Shown: piece after piece, positions 16,098-24,172 of the stretch | Numbering within the stretch: position 1 is the first letter of the stretch | How the letters are laid out: every line of letters starts with the position of its first letter | From: JBBIGV01 sp037447335 | GTDB taxonomy: Bacteria; Bacteroidota; Ignavibacteria; Ignavibacteriales; Ignavibacteriaceae | NCBI GenBank assembly: GCA_037447335.1 | Contig: JBBIGV010000032.1 | Span: 1-33,065, forward strand | Reading direction: 5' to 3' | Length of the DNA: 33,065 nucleotides | Position numbers and translations under genes: made by a program | Notes under the pieces: generated by a model | Databases searched by the model: none | What the model saw: the letters and a program-made list of their open reading frames with translations, nothing else | Told to the model about the DNA's origin: nothing

Positions 16098-18113
16098 ATG
16101 AAACAGCCCATTGTTAGTACAATAAGCGATAGATGCAAGAGGTGCTACTCATGTGTTAGAGAGTGCCCGGCAAAAGCTATCAAGGTAATAGGCGGACAGG
16201 CGGCTGTATTGTCCGAAAGGTGTATTGCGTGCGGACATTGCGTAAAAGTTTGCTCACAAAATGCAAAGCAGATTGCATCCGACTATGAGCTTGTTGTTAA
16301 TCATTTTCTTCCATACGAAAGAACAATTGCTGTGATAGCTCCGTCATTCGCTGCTTCATTCCCCGATCAGTATTCAAAAATTCCGGGCGCAGTAAGACTG
16401 CTTGGCTTCGAACAGGCAGTTGAAACAGCTTTCGGCGCTGACCTTATTAGCAATTTATATTTGAAAAAGTATTCATCAGATGAATCTGAAACCATAATCA
16501 GTTCAGCATGCCCTGCCGTGGTAAACTTTATTGAAAAGTATTACGGCGAACTTGTTCCGAACCTGGCTCAGATTGTATCGCCGATGATAGCTATCGGAAA
16601 ATACCTTAAAGAAAATATTGGTCACAATATAAAAATAGTTTTTATCGGTCCCTGCATTGCAAAATTGAAAGAAGCACGGGATCCCGAAGGTAAAGGTGTT
16701 ATTGATGCAGTCCTGACGTTCTCTGAGTTGAAGCATTTGCTTGAAGAAAAGAATATTAACGTTGATGCGCACCCAGTCAGTGAGTTTGATGCGCCGCATG
16801 CATATATGGGTAAATCATATCCGCTTGCAGGCGGTCTTCTGAAAACGGCTGATATTTCAGACGACATCCTCGAAAAAGAAATAATAGTTGTTGAAGGAAA
16901 GAAAAAAGTTGTTGAGATTATTGATGAGCTTTCAAACAAGGAAATAAACGCAAAGTTTGTTGATATTTTATTCTGTGAAGGCTGCATCAGCGGTCCGGCA
17001 GTAGATTCAAATATGAACTATTACTCAAGGCGCGAAAAGGTGATTCAGTACATCAGTCAGAAAGTTCATTCGATTGACAAGCAGCTTTGGAAGAGCAATC
17101 TTTATAACAGCAGGCATCTGGATTTCACAAGAAAATTTTTGGATAAAAATCAACGTATGCCTTATCCTTCTGAAGAAAGAATCAAAGAGATATTAGCAGA
17201 GACAAATAAATTCAGCATTAAAGATGAACTGAATTGCGGCGCCTGCGGTTATGAATCCTGCCGCGAATATGCAGTGGCAATTGCAAAAGACCTGGCTGAA
17301 AAAGAAATGTGCCTGCCCTTCCTGATTGATAAACTTGCAAAAGCATATGATGACCTTAACTCAACACAGGAACAGTTAAGAATTGCAGAAAGGCTGGCTT
17401 CTATCGGTCAGCTTGCAGCAGGCGTGGCTCACGAAATAAATAACCCGCTTGGAACGATTCTTCTCTATTCTTCAATGTTAAAAAATGATTTCAGTGAAAA
17501 GGTCAATGGTAATGATTATGCTGAAGACCTTGAATTGATAGTTCAGGAAGCAAACCGTTGTAAAAATATTGTTTCTAATCTTCTGAACTTTGCAAGACAG
17601 GGTAAACTGAATATTAAAGAATTTAACCTTGGAAAGATGTTTAATCACATCCTGAAAACTATCAGCATAAATCCTGTTTGCAGCGAAATTAAAATTAGTA
17701 ATGAAGGTCTGGATGAGAATTATTTAATTGAGGGTGATCAGGACCAACTGACCCAGGTATTCATTAACATAATTAATAACGCCTGCGAAGCTATGGAAGA
17801 AACTGAAAAGAAAGAACTGAGTATTAAGATTACTTCTGAAGATGATTATCTTGTTACCGAGATTAAAGATACGGGCGTTGGAATACCACGGGAAAACTTC
17901 AGCAAAGTGTTCACGCCATTCTTTACTACAAAGAAAATCGGTAAAGGAACAGGACTTGGACTTGCAATTACTTACGGAATTGTGAAAATGCACAGAGGGT
18001 ACATCTCTTTTCAGAGTGAGGTTGGAAAAGGTACCAGCGTTAAAATTAAACTTCCAAAGAAACAAAGTACACAGCTTGTAAATTTGAACGAAAGTGAGAC
18101 AGCAGCATGTTAA
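16098..18113 (+). CDS. Hydrogenase-like sensor histidine kinase (HydS-type)
   Basis: Protein of 671 residues fusing an [FeFe]-hydrogenase-like sensor to a histidine kinase. Order: two [4Fe-4S] sites (Cys13-23 and Cys42-52); an H-domain (about 75-340) with altered signatures SSACP (Ala137 where the proton-transfer Cys should be, Cys138 kept), GPC (Cys186) and FCEGC (Cys293, Cys296, two rather than three residues apart); a further FeS motif with Cys380, 383, 388, 405; then HisKA (AAGVAHEINNP, His445) and HATPase (NNACEAM, DTGVGIP, GKGTGLGLA). The Cys-to-Ala change is the one described for sensory group C enzymes such as Thermotoga HydS. No membrane segment, so it is cytoplasmic. The probable partner is the receiver encoded next, whose start overlaps by seven bases. 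Sensing H2 or redox state is inferred. Confidence 0.92.
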   Translation: MKQPIVSTISDRCKRCYSCVRECPAKAIKVIGGQAAVLSERCIACGHCVKVCSQNAKQIASDYELVVNHFLPYERTIAVIAPSFAASFPDQYSKIPGAVRLLGFEQAVETAFGADLISNLYLKKYSSDESETIISSACPAVVNFIEKYYGELVPNLAQIVSPMIAIGKYLKENIGHNIKIVFIGPCIAKLKEARDPEGKGVIDAVLTFSELKHLLEEKNINVDAHPVSEFDAPHAYMGKSYPLAGGLLKTADISDDILEKEIIVVEGKKKVVEIIDELSNKEINAKFVDILFCEGCISGPAVDSNMNYYSRREKVIQYISQKVHSIDKQLWKSNLYNSRHLDFTRKFLDKNQRMPYPSEERIKEILAETNKFSIKDELNCGACGYESCREYAVAIAKDLAEKEMCLPFLIDKLAKAYDDLNSTQEQLRIAERLASIGQLAAGVAHEINNPLGTILLYSSMLKNDFSEKVNGNDYAEDLELIVQEANRCKNIVSNLLNFARQGKLNIKEFNLGKMFNHILKTISINPVCSEIKISNEGLDENYLIEGDQDQLTQVFINIINNACEAMEETEKKELSIKITSEDDYLVTEIKDTGVGIPRENFSKVFTPFFTTKKIGKGTGLGLAITYGIVKMHRGYISFQSEVGKGTSVKIKLPKKQSTQLVNLNESETAAC

Positions 18114-18526
18114 ACGATAAAAAAAGAATATTGCTTGTTGATGATGATATTGACCTTCTTGAACAAAATAAATTATTAATCGAATCTAAAGGTTATGAAG
18201 TAATTACTGCCGAAAGCGGTAAACAGGGCTGGGAAGTATTTACGAAAGAAAAGCCAGATGCCGCCGTAATAGACCTTATTATGGAAGAGCATGATTCAGG
18301 CTTTATTCTCAGCTATAAAATAAAAAAGGATGAACATGGTAAAAACATACCGGTTATCATTCTTACTTCTGCAACTTATGTAACAGGTTTCAAATTCGGC
18401 GCTTCTACAAAAGAAGAAAAAGAATGGATAAAGTGTGACGCATTCATTCATAAACCCGTTGTAATTGATGAACTTATTCACAAGCTAGAAAGTTTTGTTG
18501 AAACTGCCAGGACTGAAAAAGTATAA
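18107..18526 (+). CDS. Single-domain response regulator (receiver only)
   Basis: CheY-like receiver of 139 residues: acidic triad DDD (12-14), phospho-acceptor Asp56 (VIDLIM), TS at 87-88 and Lys116 (IHKP). It has no output domain. The sequence after the acceptor (MEEHDSGF) and the segment TGFKFGAS before the Lys are unusual for CheY and recur in the second receiver downstream (20134-20514), so the two look like paralogues of one subfamily. Its start overlaps the HydS-like kinase by seven bases, which makes that kinase the likely partner. It probably passes phosphate on or acts by protein contact. Confidence 0.93.
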   Translation: MLNDKKRILLVDDDIDLLEQNKLLIESKGYEVITAESGKQGWEVFTKEKPDAAVIDLIMEEHDSGFILSYKIKKDEHGKNIPVIILTSATYVTGFKFGASTKEEKEWIKCDAFIHKPVVIDELIHKLESFVETARTEKV

Positions 18527-18544
18527 CTGCTTTAAGCAAATAAA

Positions 18545-20062
18545 ATGGAAAAGGCAACATCCGAAATATTAATAGAAAAAAAAGAACAATTGGAAATCAA
18601 GGTTCTTATAGTTGATGATGAAAAAGGTCTTCGCACCGGTACAAAGCGCCTTCTTGAAAGGGAGGGATACATTGTTGTTACCGCTGAGAATGGCAATGAA
18701 GGTATTGCCTATGGTACATCGGAAGAGTTTGATATTGCCATCATTGATTTAAAAATGCCCGATATGGACGGCATTGAAGTGCTGAAAAAGATCCGCGAAC
18801 TATATCCCAATACAATCTGTTTTATTGCAACAGCTTACGCCAGCTATGAAACAGCTATCGAATCAACAAAACTTGGCGCGTACAGCTATATTCCAAAACC
18901 GTTTACGCCTGAAGAGCTTCTTGATCATATCAGAAAAGGCTATGAAAAGCGGGCTTATCTTCTCGAAGCCGAAAGATGGAAAAAGGAAAGAGAAGAACGA
19001 CTGCTCGAGGTTGCATTCGAAAAGACAAGGCTTAACACTATCATCAATTCTATTTCGGATGGTTTGCTTGTTGTAAATAAAGATGGCGAAGCTGTTTTAT
19101 TCAATCCCAGTGCGCTTAAATATCTTAATCTCGATAATATTGAAATTGAAGAAAACATTATTGAGCGGCTTCACCCTGAAGCTGCAGATTTGCTGAATAA
19201 ATTTTTAGATACAGGAATCTACGAACCAAAATCATACATGGCGGAAATAGAGATTAAGCCCAATCATGAGCTTGTAGTTGAAGCAAATTGTTCATCGGTT
19301 CCTCATCCTGATGGATCGCTTGCCGGAGTGGTTGTTGTTCTGAGAAATATAACCGAGTATAAAAAAATTGAGATGCTTAAAAATCAATTTGTATCAATGG
19401 TTTCTCACGAATTGAAGGCTCCTATAGCGGCTGTTTATGGTTATCTGAAAATATTTGATGACTCTTCGATAAAATTAACACATGAACAGAAAAAGAATTA
19501 CATAAACAGATCAGTAATAAGATTAGATGGTTTGTTAAAAATGGTTAACGACCTTCTTGATATTTCGAGAATTGAAATGAAAACAGTTCAGAGAGAAATA
19601 AAAGATCTCGAACTCCAGGAAATTCTGCGGTTTGTACTGGATACATTTCAGATTGAAATTAACAAGAAAAAACTTTCGGTTGATTTGGCAGTTGATACCT
19701 TCATCCCTCCGTTCAAAGGGGACTTTGATGAAATTAACAGATTGTTTACCAATCTTATAAGCAATGCAATAAAATACAACCGCGATGAAGGCAAAATAAA
19801 TGTGAAAATCTGCAAGGACAACAGCTACATCGTCACAGAAATTACTGATACCGGTATTGGTCTTAAACCCGAAGAACAGAAAAAACTTTTCAGCGAGTTC
19901 TTCAGGGTAAAAAATGAGAAGACGAAAAACATAAGCGGTACCGGGCTTGGTTTATCGATCGTTAAAAGAATAGTTGATGCCTATGCAGGCAAAATTGAAG
20001 TTGAGTCGGAATACGGTACCGGAACAATCTTCAAAGTTTATCTGCCTTATAAAAACTTATAA
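18545..20062 (+). CDS. REC-PAS-histidine kinase (reversed hybrid)
   Basis: Protein of 505 residues in the order receiver (about 18-135: DD24-25, Asp68, Thr96, Lys118), coiled linker (135-160), PAS (about 160-270), HisKA (SMVSHELKAP, His288) and HATPase (NLISNAIKYN, DTGIGL, GTGLGLSIVK). The receiver at the front suggests that it takes phosphate or a signal from another kinase, such as the HydS-like protein encoded two genes upstream, and then controls its own kinase. There are no membrane helices. It sits 18 bases after the first single-domain receiver and 71 bases before the second. The ribosome site is weak. Confidence 0.93.
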   Translation: MEKATSEILIEKKEQLEIKVLIVDDEKGLRTGTKRLLEREGYIVVTAENGNEGIAYGTSEEFDIAIIDLKMPDMDGIEVLKKIRELYPNTICFIATAYASYETAIESTKLGAYSYIPKPFTPEELLDHIRKGYEKRAYLLEAERWKKEREERLLEVAFEKTRLNTIINSISDGLLVVNKDGEAVLFNPSALKYLNLDNIEIEENIIERLHPEAADLLNKFLDTGIYEPKSYMAEIEIKPNHELVVEANCSSVPHPDGSLAGVVVVLRNITEYKKIEMLKNQFVSMVSHELKAPIAAVYGYLKIFDDSSIKLTHEQKKNYINRSVIRLDGLLKMVNDLLDISRIEMKTVQREIKDLELQEILRFVLDTFQIEINKKKLSVDLAVDTFIPPFKGDFDEINRLFTNLISNAIKYNRDEGKINVKICKDNSYIVTEITDTGIGLKPEEQKKLFSEFFRVKNEKTKNISGTGLGLSIVKRIVDAYAGKIEVESEYGTGTIFKVYLPYKNL

Positions 20063-20133
20063 AGAATTTTCTTAAAAGTAAGAGTAATAACACTCATTAA
20101 TAATCAAATAACCTAATATGAAAGGGGAACGCA

Positions 20134-20514
20134 ATGGCAAAGATAGCAATCATAGACGATGATCCCGATATCCTCGATGCAAGCGGATTAGTTCTTTCAG
20201 CTAAAGGATATGAAGTCATCACAGCAACAAATCCTGACGATGGTTACAAAATCGTTAAGGAACAAAACCCGGACCTCATCATACTTGATGTAATGATGAA
20301 TGAACCGGATGACGGATTTTTCCTCGCTCAGAAATTCCGCAGAGAAAAAATAAACACCCCGATCATTATGTACACTTCTGTTTCAAAAGCGTTGGGACTG
20401 GAATTTGCTGCCGGTGAAATGATACCGGTTGATGATTTTGTTGAAAAACCTATTTCGCCCGAGGCATTAATTGACAAAGTAGAAAAACTTTTACAGTTAA
20501 ACATAAAGGAGTGA
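20134..20514 (+). CDS. Single-domain response regulator (second copy)
   Basis: Receiver of 126 residues with no output domain: DDD (8-10), acceptor Asp52 (LDVMMN), Thr81-Ser82, Lys105 (EKP). It shares with the upstream receiver the D-x-M-M-x-E-x-D-x-GF pattern after the acceptor and the LGLEFA segment near the Lys loop. A strong ribosome site (AAAGGGGAA) precedes the ATG. It ends three bases before the NuoE-like gene of trimer 2, so it is co-transcribed with that hydrogenase and is a candidate direct regulator of, or reporter for, it. Confidence 0.93.
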   Translation: MAKIAIIDDDPDILDASGLVLSAKGYEVITATNPDDGYKIVKEQNPDLIILDVMMNEPDDGFFLAQKFRREKINTPIIMYTSVSKALGLEFAAGEMIPVDDFVEKPISPEALIDKVEKLLQLNIKE

Positions 20515-20517
20515 ACA

Positions 20518-20991
20518 ATGCTTGTTGTTGAAAAAAATGCCCTGTCCGAAGAAATAGAGAGCTATGTTGATAAGTACGGCAATGATCGTTCTTCGCTGCT
20601 GATGATACTGCATGAAATTCAGAAAAAGCACAGGCATATTTCTGAATTTGCTCAGCAGGAAGTTGCTCGTTTACTGAACATTCATCCTGTAGAAGTCTAC
20701 AGTGTTATATCATTCTTTGCTTTTCTTAATTCAAATCCTAAAGGAAGAAACCTAGTAAGGATTTGTCAGACAATAACGTGCGATATGCACGGGAAGAAAG
20801 CAATTGTTGATGCAATTGAACGCGAACTGGAAATTAAGATCGGCGGAACAACAAAGGATAACAAGTTTACTGTTGAATATGCCAATTGCCTCGGTCTCTG
20901 CGATATGGGTCCGGCTATGGCAATTAACGACAGAGTATATACCAATCTTACCCCCGAAGAAGCTGTTGATCTTTTGGGAAAGGTGAAATGA
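20518..20991 (+). CDS. [FeFe]-hydrogenase trimer 2, NuoE-like [2Fe-2S] subunit
   Basis: Protein of 157 residues, thioredoxin-fold [2Fe-2S] subunit related to NuoE and HydC. Ligands are Cys83 and Cys88 (C-x4-C) and Cys124 and Cys128 (CLGLC, C-x3-C). The helical N-terminus (SLLMILHEIQKKHRHISEF) is typical. AAGGAG seven bases before the ATG fits. It differs clearly in sequence from the trimer 1 copy, so this is a divergent paralogue rather than a recent duplication. It is immediately followed by the flavin subunit. Confidence 0.92.
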   Translation: MLVVEKNALSEEIESYVDKYGNDRSSLLMILHEIQKKHRHISEFAQQEVARLLNIHPVEVYSVISFFAFLNSNPKGRNLVRICQTITCDMHGKKAIVDAIERELEIKIGGTTKDNKFTVEYANCLGLCDMGPAMAINDRVYTNLTPEEAVDLLGKVK

Positions 20992-21004
20992 GGTGAGTAT
21001 GACA

Positions 21005-22207
21005 ATGACTAAAAAGAAAAGAACCGGACCGGTTATCTTCTCTGATTATAACAGAGGCGATGCCATAAAGAAACTGCTTAAAATGTCGCGTGAGGATGTT
21101 TTATTCGAGCTTAAAGATTCAAAGCTGAAGGGCAGAGGCGGAGCAGGTTTTCCTACATCCACAAAATGGATGCTGACTGCAGCAGCTAAAGCCGACAGGA
21201 AATTTCTTGTGTGCAATGCCGACGAAGGTGAACCGGGAACATTCAAAGACAGAGTGCTTCTGATAGAATTCCCTGAATTGGTTTTTGATGGCATGGTTAT
21301 CGGAGGTTATACAGTTGGTGCACAGCACGGTATTGTTTACCTTCGCGGCGAGTATGAATATCTCTTAAAACCACTAGAAGATTACCTCGAGGAGATGAGA
21401 AAAGATAATCTTCTCGGGAAAAATATTCTTGGCAAAGAAGGTTTTAATTTTGATATTGAAATTGTGCTTGGCTCCGGCGCATACGTCTGCGGTGAAGAAA
21501 CAGCACTGATAGAATCACTTGAAGGACACCGCGGTGAACCACGTAACAGACCACCATACCCGATAAATACAGGTTATCTCGGCAGACCAACGTCTGTTAA
21601 CAATGTGGAAACACTATCTGCCGTTACTCATATTGTAATGAAGGGCGGTAAGTGGTTCAGTGATTTTGGAACGGATAAATCATCCGGGTCAAAATTATTT
21701 TCTGTTTCAGGCGATTGTGATAAACCGGGTGTATATGAGCTGCCCTGGGGCACAACTGTTTCAGAATTGCTGAAAATTGTCGGGGCAAAGAATACCAAAG
21801 CTGTACAAATAGGCGGCGCTTCCGGAATATGTATTCCCAAATCACAATTTGACAGAAGGCTTGCGTATGAAGATATTCCAACAGGCGGGTCTGTAATAAT
21901 CTTTAATGAAAGCAGAGACATGCTTCATGTACTGAAGAACTTTATGGAATTCTTTGCTGATGAATCATGCGGTCAATGCACACCGTGCCGGATAGGAAAT
22001 GTTAAACTGCTTGAAGGTGTTGAAATGATCGAAACGGGCAAATACACTTTCGCTTACATAAACAAGCTGAAAGATCTCGGGAAGACCATGCAGGTTGCAT
22101 CCAAATGCGGTTTGGGGCAATCAAGTCCTAACCCCTTCATTTCAATTCTCGAAAACTTCAAAGATGAAATCTTTAACCGCGGTAACGGAGGAAGAAATGG
22201 AAGATAA
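21005..22207 (+). CDS. [FeFe]-hydrogenase trimer 2, NuoF-like flavin subunit (short form)
   Basis: FMN/NAD(H)-binding subunit of about 400 residues. It has the NuoF core: KLKGRGGAGFPTSTKW, CNADEGEPGTFKDR, CGEETALIESLEGHRG, and the cluster SCGQCTPC. Unlike the trimer 1 protein it lacks the Cys-rich head, the N-terminal [2Fe-2S] thioredoxin domain and the C-terminal ferredoxin end: it stops about 20 residues after CGLGQSSPNP. In that respect it looks like classical NuoF and like flavin subunits of non-bifurcating hydrogenases. In-frame starts exist at 20993 (GTG), 20999 and 21005; AGGTGA at 20991-20996 favours 21005 by spacing. The end overlaps the next gene by 11 bases. Confidence 0.93.
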   Translation: MTKKKRTGPVIFSDYNRGDAIKKLLKMSREDVLFELKDSKLKGRGGAGFPTSTKWMLTAAAKADRKFLVCNADEGEPGTFKDRVLLIEFPELVFDGMVIGGYTVGAQHGIVYLRGEYEYLLKPLEDYLEEMRKDNLLGKNILGKEGFNFDIEIVLGSGAYVCGEETALIESLEGHRGEPRNRPPYPINTGYLGRPTSVNNVETLSAVTHIVMKGGKWFSDFGTDKSSGSKLFSVSGDCDKPGVYELPWGTTVSELLKIVGAKNTKAVQIGGASGICIPKSQFDRRLAYEDIPTGGSVIIFNESRDMLHVLKNFMEFFADESCGQCTPCRIGNVKLLEGVEMIETGKYTFAYINKLKDLGKTMQVASKCGLGQSSPNPFISILENFKDEIFNRGNGGRNGR

Positions 22208-24110
22208 GAAAACACTCAGAGCGCCGGTAAGTCAGAAACCCCACGTGGTTGAAAAACCCGAACATCCTGAACATATAGGCGGTTCTATTTCAATTGAAAT
22301 AAATGAGAAAAAGCTAACGGTGCCGTTCGGCACTACTATTCTTGAGGCTTGCAGACAAAACCAGGTTCACATACCTACATTGTGTCATCACGAAGATTTA
22401 TGTGTTGCCGGCGTATGCCGTATTTGTGTTGTTGAAGTTGAAGGGATGAGAACCCTGCAGGCAGCTTGTGCTTTTCCGATTACCGCACAAATAAAAATAA
22501 AAACTACAACAAACGCAGTCAGGCGTGCAAGAAAGCATGTACTGGACCTTCTTCTTAGCGAACATTATGGTGAATGTTATTCCTGCTTCAGAAATAATAA
22601 CTGCGAGCTTCAATCACTTGCTAAAGAATATGGAGTTGATCATTACAATTTCGGTCATATTCAGAAACCAAGGTATGAAGTTGATAACTCGTCGTACTCA
22701 GTAGTTCGCGATCTTGATAAATGCGTATTGTGCAAACGTTGTGTAAGAACCTGCATTGATCTTCAGGAAGTTGGTGTGCTTGAAGCAGTAGGGCGCGGCG
22801 ATAACACCCACATCGGAACGTTCTGGGATAAACCGCTCGCTGAAGTAATATGTATTAATTGCGGGCAGTGTATAAACCGGTGTCCCACCGGTGCATTGCG
22901 TGCAAATGATCCGCGTGATGAGATTTGGGCGGCGATTGATGATCCGAAGAAACATGTCGTCATACAAACTGCGCCATCGCCAAGAGCTGCAATTTGTGAG
23001 GAGTTCGGTATGGAACCGGGTACTTCACTTACAGGAGAAATGAATACAGCTCTAAGACGTATCGGTTTTGATGTGGTGTTCGATACAAACTTTACTGCAG
23101 ATCTGACAATCATCGAAGAAAGTACAGAACTGATTCAAAGACTGTATACCGCACTTGTTAAGAAAGAACCTGTCGCGCTTCCGCAGTTTACTTCTTGCTC
23201 TCCCGGTTGGGTGAAGTATCTTGAACATTTTTACCCGGAATACACCGATAACCTCAGCACTGCAAAATCACCTCAACAAATGTTTGGTGCACTAATCAAA
23301 ACTTATTATGCACAAAAGAAAGGTATAGATCCGGAAAATATTGTTTCGGTTGCAGTAATGCCTTGTTCTGCCAAGAAGTTTGAGTGCAACCGACCGGAAA
23401 TGAATGATTCTGGTTTCAAAGATGTTGATTACGGATTGACTACAAGAGAACTTGCTCAGATGATTAAAGAAGCAGGTATCTATTTGCCCGAAATGCCGCG
23501 GTCAAACTTTGATGATCCTTTCGGTGAGGCATCCGGCGCAGGATTGATATTCGGTGCAACCGGAGGCGTTATGGAAGCTGCCTTAAGAACAGTTATCGAA
23601 TTTGTGACCGGTAAGAAAGTGGAGAATGTTTTTGCCAATGCAGATATTACTCCCGTCAGAGGATTCGAAGGTGTTCGTTACGCAGAACTGCCAATAACCG
23701 AAGTAGGTCCGGTGCCCGATCTTATTAAACATCTGGTCCCTGACTGGAACTGGCTGAAAGGCGCTACACTTAAAATTGCAGTTGCACATGGTACTGCCAA
23801 TGCACAGAAAGTTATGGATGATATAAAAGCCGGCGGTAAGTTCAGTGAGTGCCACTTCATTGAATTTATGGCTTGCCCTGGAGGCTGCATTGGAGGCGGC
23901 GGTCAGCCAATTCCTACAACACCGGCTATCCGAAAAGCCAGGGCGAAAGCAATATACGATGAAGATAAATCTTTGCCCGTTAGAAAATCTCATGAGAACA
24001 GGCACGTTGCTGAAATCTATGAGGAATTTCTGAAAGACGGACCTTGCGGGCATCTTTCGCATAAGCTGCTTCATACTCATTATGTTAAAAGAGGCAAGTA
24101 CATAGCTTAA
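22197..24110 (+). CDS. hydA: [FeFe]-hydrogenase trimer 2, catalytic subunit HydA
   Basis: Catalytic subunit, 637 residues from the ATG with GGAGG (22187-22191) five bases before it; the frame is open further upstream inside the flavin gene. A 30-residue Pro-rich head precedes a [2Fe-2S] domain (Cys63, 74, 77, 91), a His-ligated cluster (His123, Cys127, 130, 136), two [4Fe-4S] sites (Cys176-186, Cys219-229) and the H-cluster domain. Signatures are TSCSPGW (332-338), MPCSAKK (Cys390) and MACPGGCIGGGGQP (Cys560, Cys564). The first signature has Ser335 where trimer 1 has its second Cys. An extra stretch near 485-520 (GFEGVRYAELPI to PDWNWLKG) precedes the last signature. It ends at a strong terminator. 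Confidence 0.95.
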   Translation: MEDKKTLRAPVSQKPHVVEKPEHPEHIGGSISIEINEKKLTVPFGTTILEACRQNQVHIPTLCHHEDLCVAGVCRICVVEVEGMRTLQAACAFPITAQIKIKTTTNAVRRARKHVLDLLLSEHYGECYSCFRNNNCELQSLAKEYGVDHYNFGHIQKPRYEVDNSSYSVVRDLDKCVLCKRCVRTCIDLQEVGVLEAVGRGDNTHIGTFWDKPLAEVICINCGQCINRCPTGALRANDPRDEIWAAIDDPKKHVVIQTAPSPRAAICEEFGMEPGTSLTGEMNTALRRIGFDVVFDTNFTADLTIIEESTELIQRLYTALVKKEPVALPQFTSCSPGWVKYLEHFYPEYTDNLSTAKSPQQMFGALIKTYYAQKKGIDPENIVSVAVMPCSAKKFECNRPEMNDSGFKDVDYGLTTRELAQMIKEAGIYLPEMPRSNFDDPFGEASGAGLIFGATGGVMEAALRTVIEFVTGKKVENVFANADITPVRGFEGVRYAELPITEVGPVPDLIKHLVPDWNWLKGATLKIAVAHGTANAQKVMDDIKAGGKFSECHFIEFMACPGGCIGGGGQPIPTTPAIRKARAKAIYDEDKSLPVRKSHENRHVAEIYEEFLKDGPCGHLSHKLLHTHYVKRGKYIA

Positions 24111-24118
24111 TTACTTAA

Positions 24119-24150
24119 GGCAGATGCTGATTGGATGCATCTGCCTGTTT
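24119..24150 (+). terminator. Intrinsic terminator after the second hydrogenase
   Basis: GGCAGATGC (24119-24127) and GCATCTGCC (24137-24145) make a perfect 9-bp stem with a 9-base loop, followed by TGTTTTT. It closes the run of hydrogenase and signalling genes nine bases after the stop of hydA 2. The membrane kinase gene begins only about 22 bases later and would depend on readthrough or its own promoter. Confidence 0.85.
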
Positions 24151-24172
24151 TTAATACAGAAAAGTTAAGAGT

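Noticed and set aside
22095..22196. Longer start of HydA 2 inside the flavin-subunit gene
   Set aside because: GGAGG just before the ATG at 22197 and the normal overlap size favour the shorter form; the extra residues are the flavin gene read in another frame.
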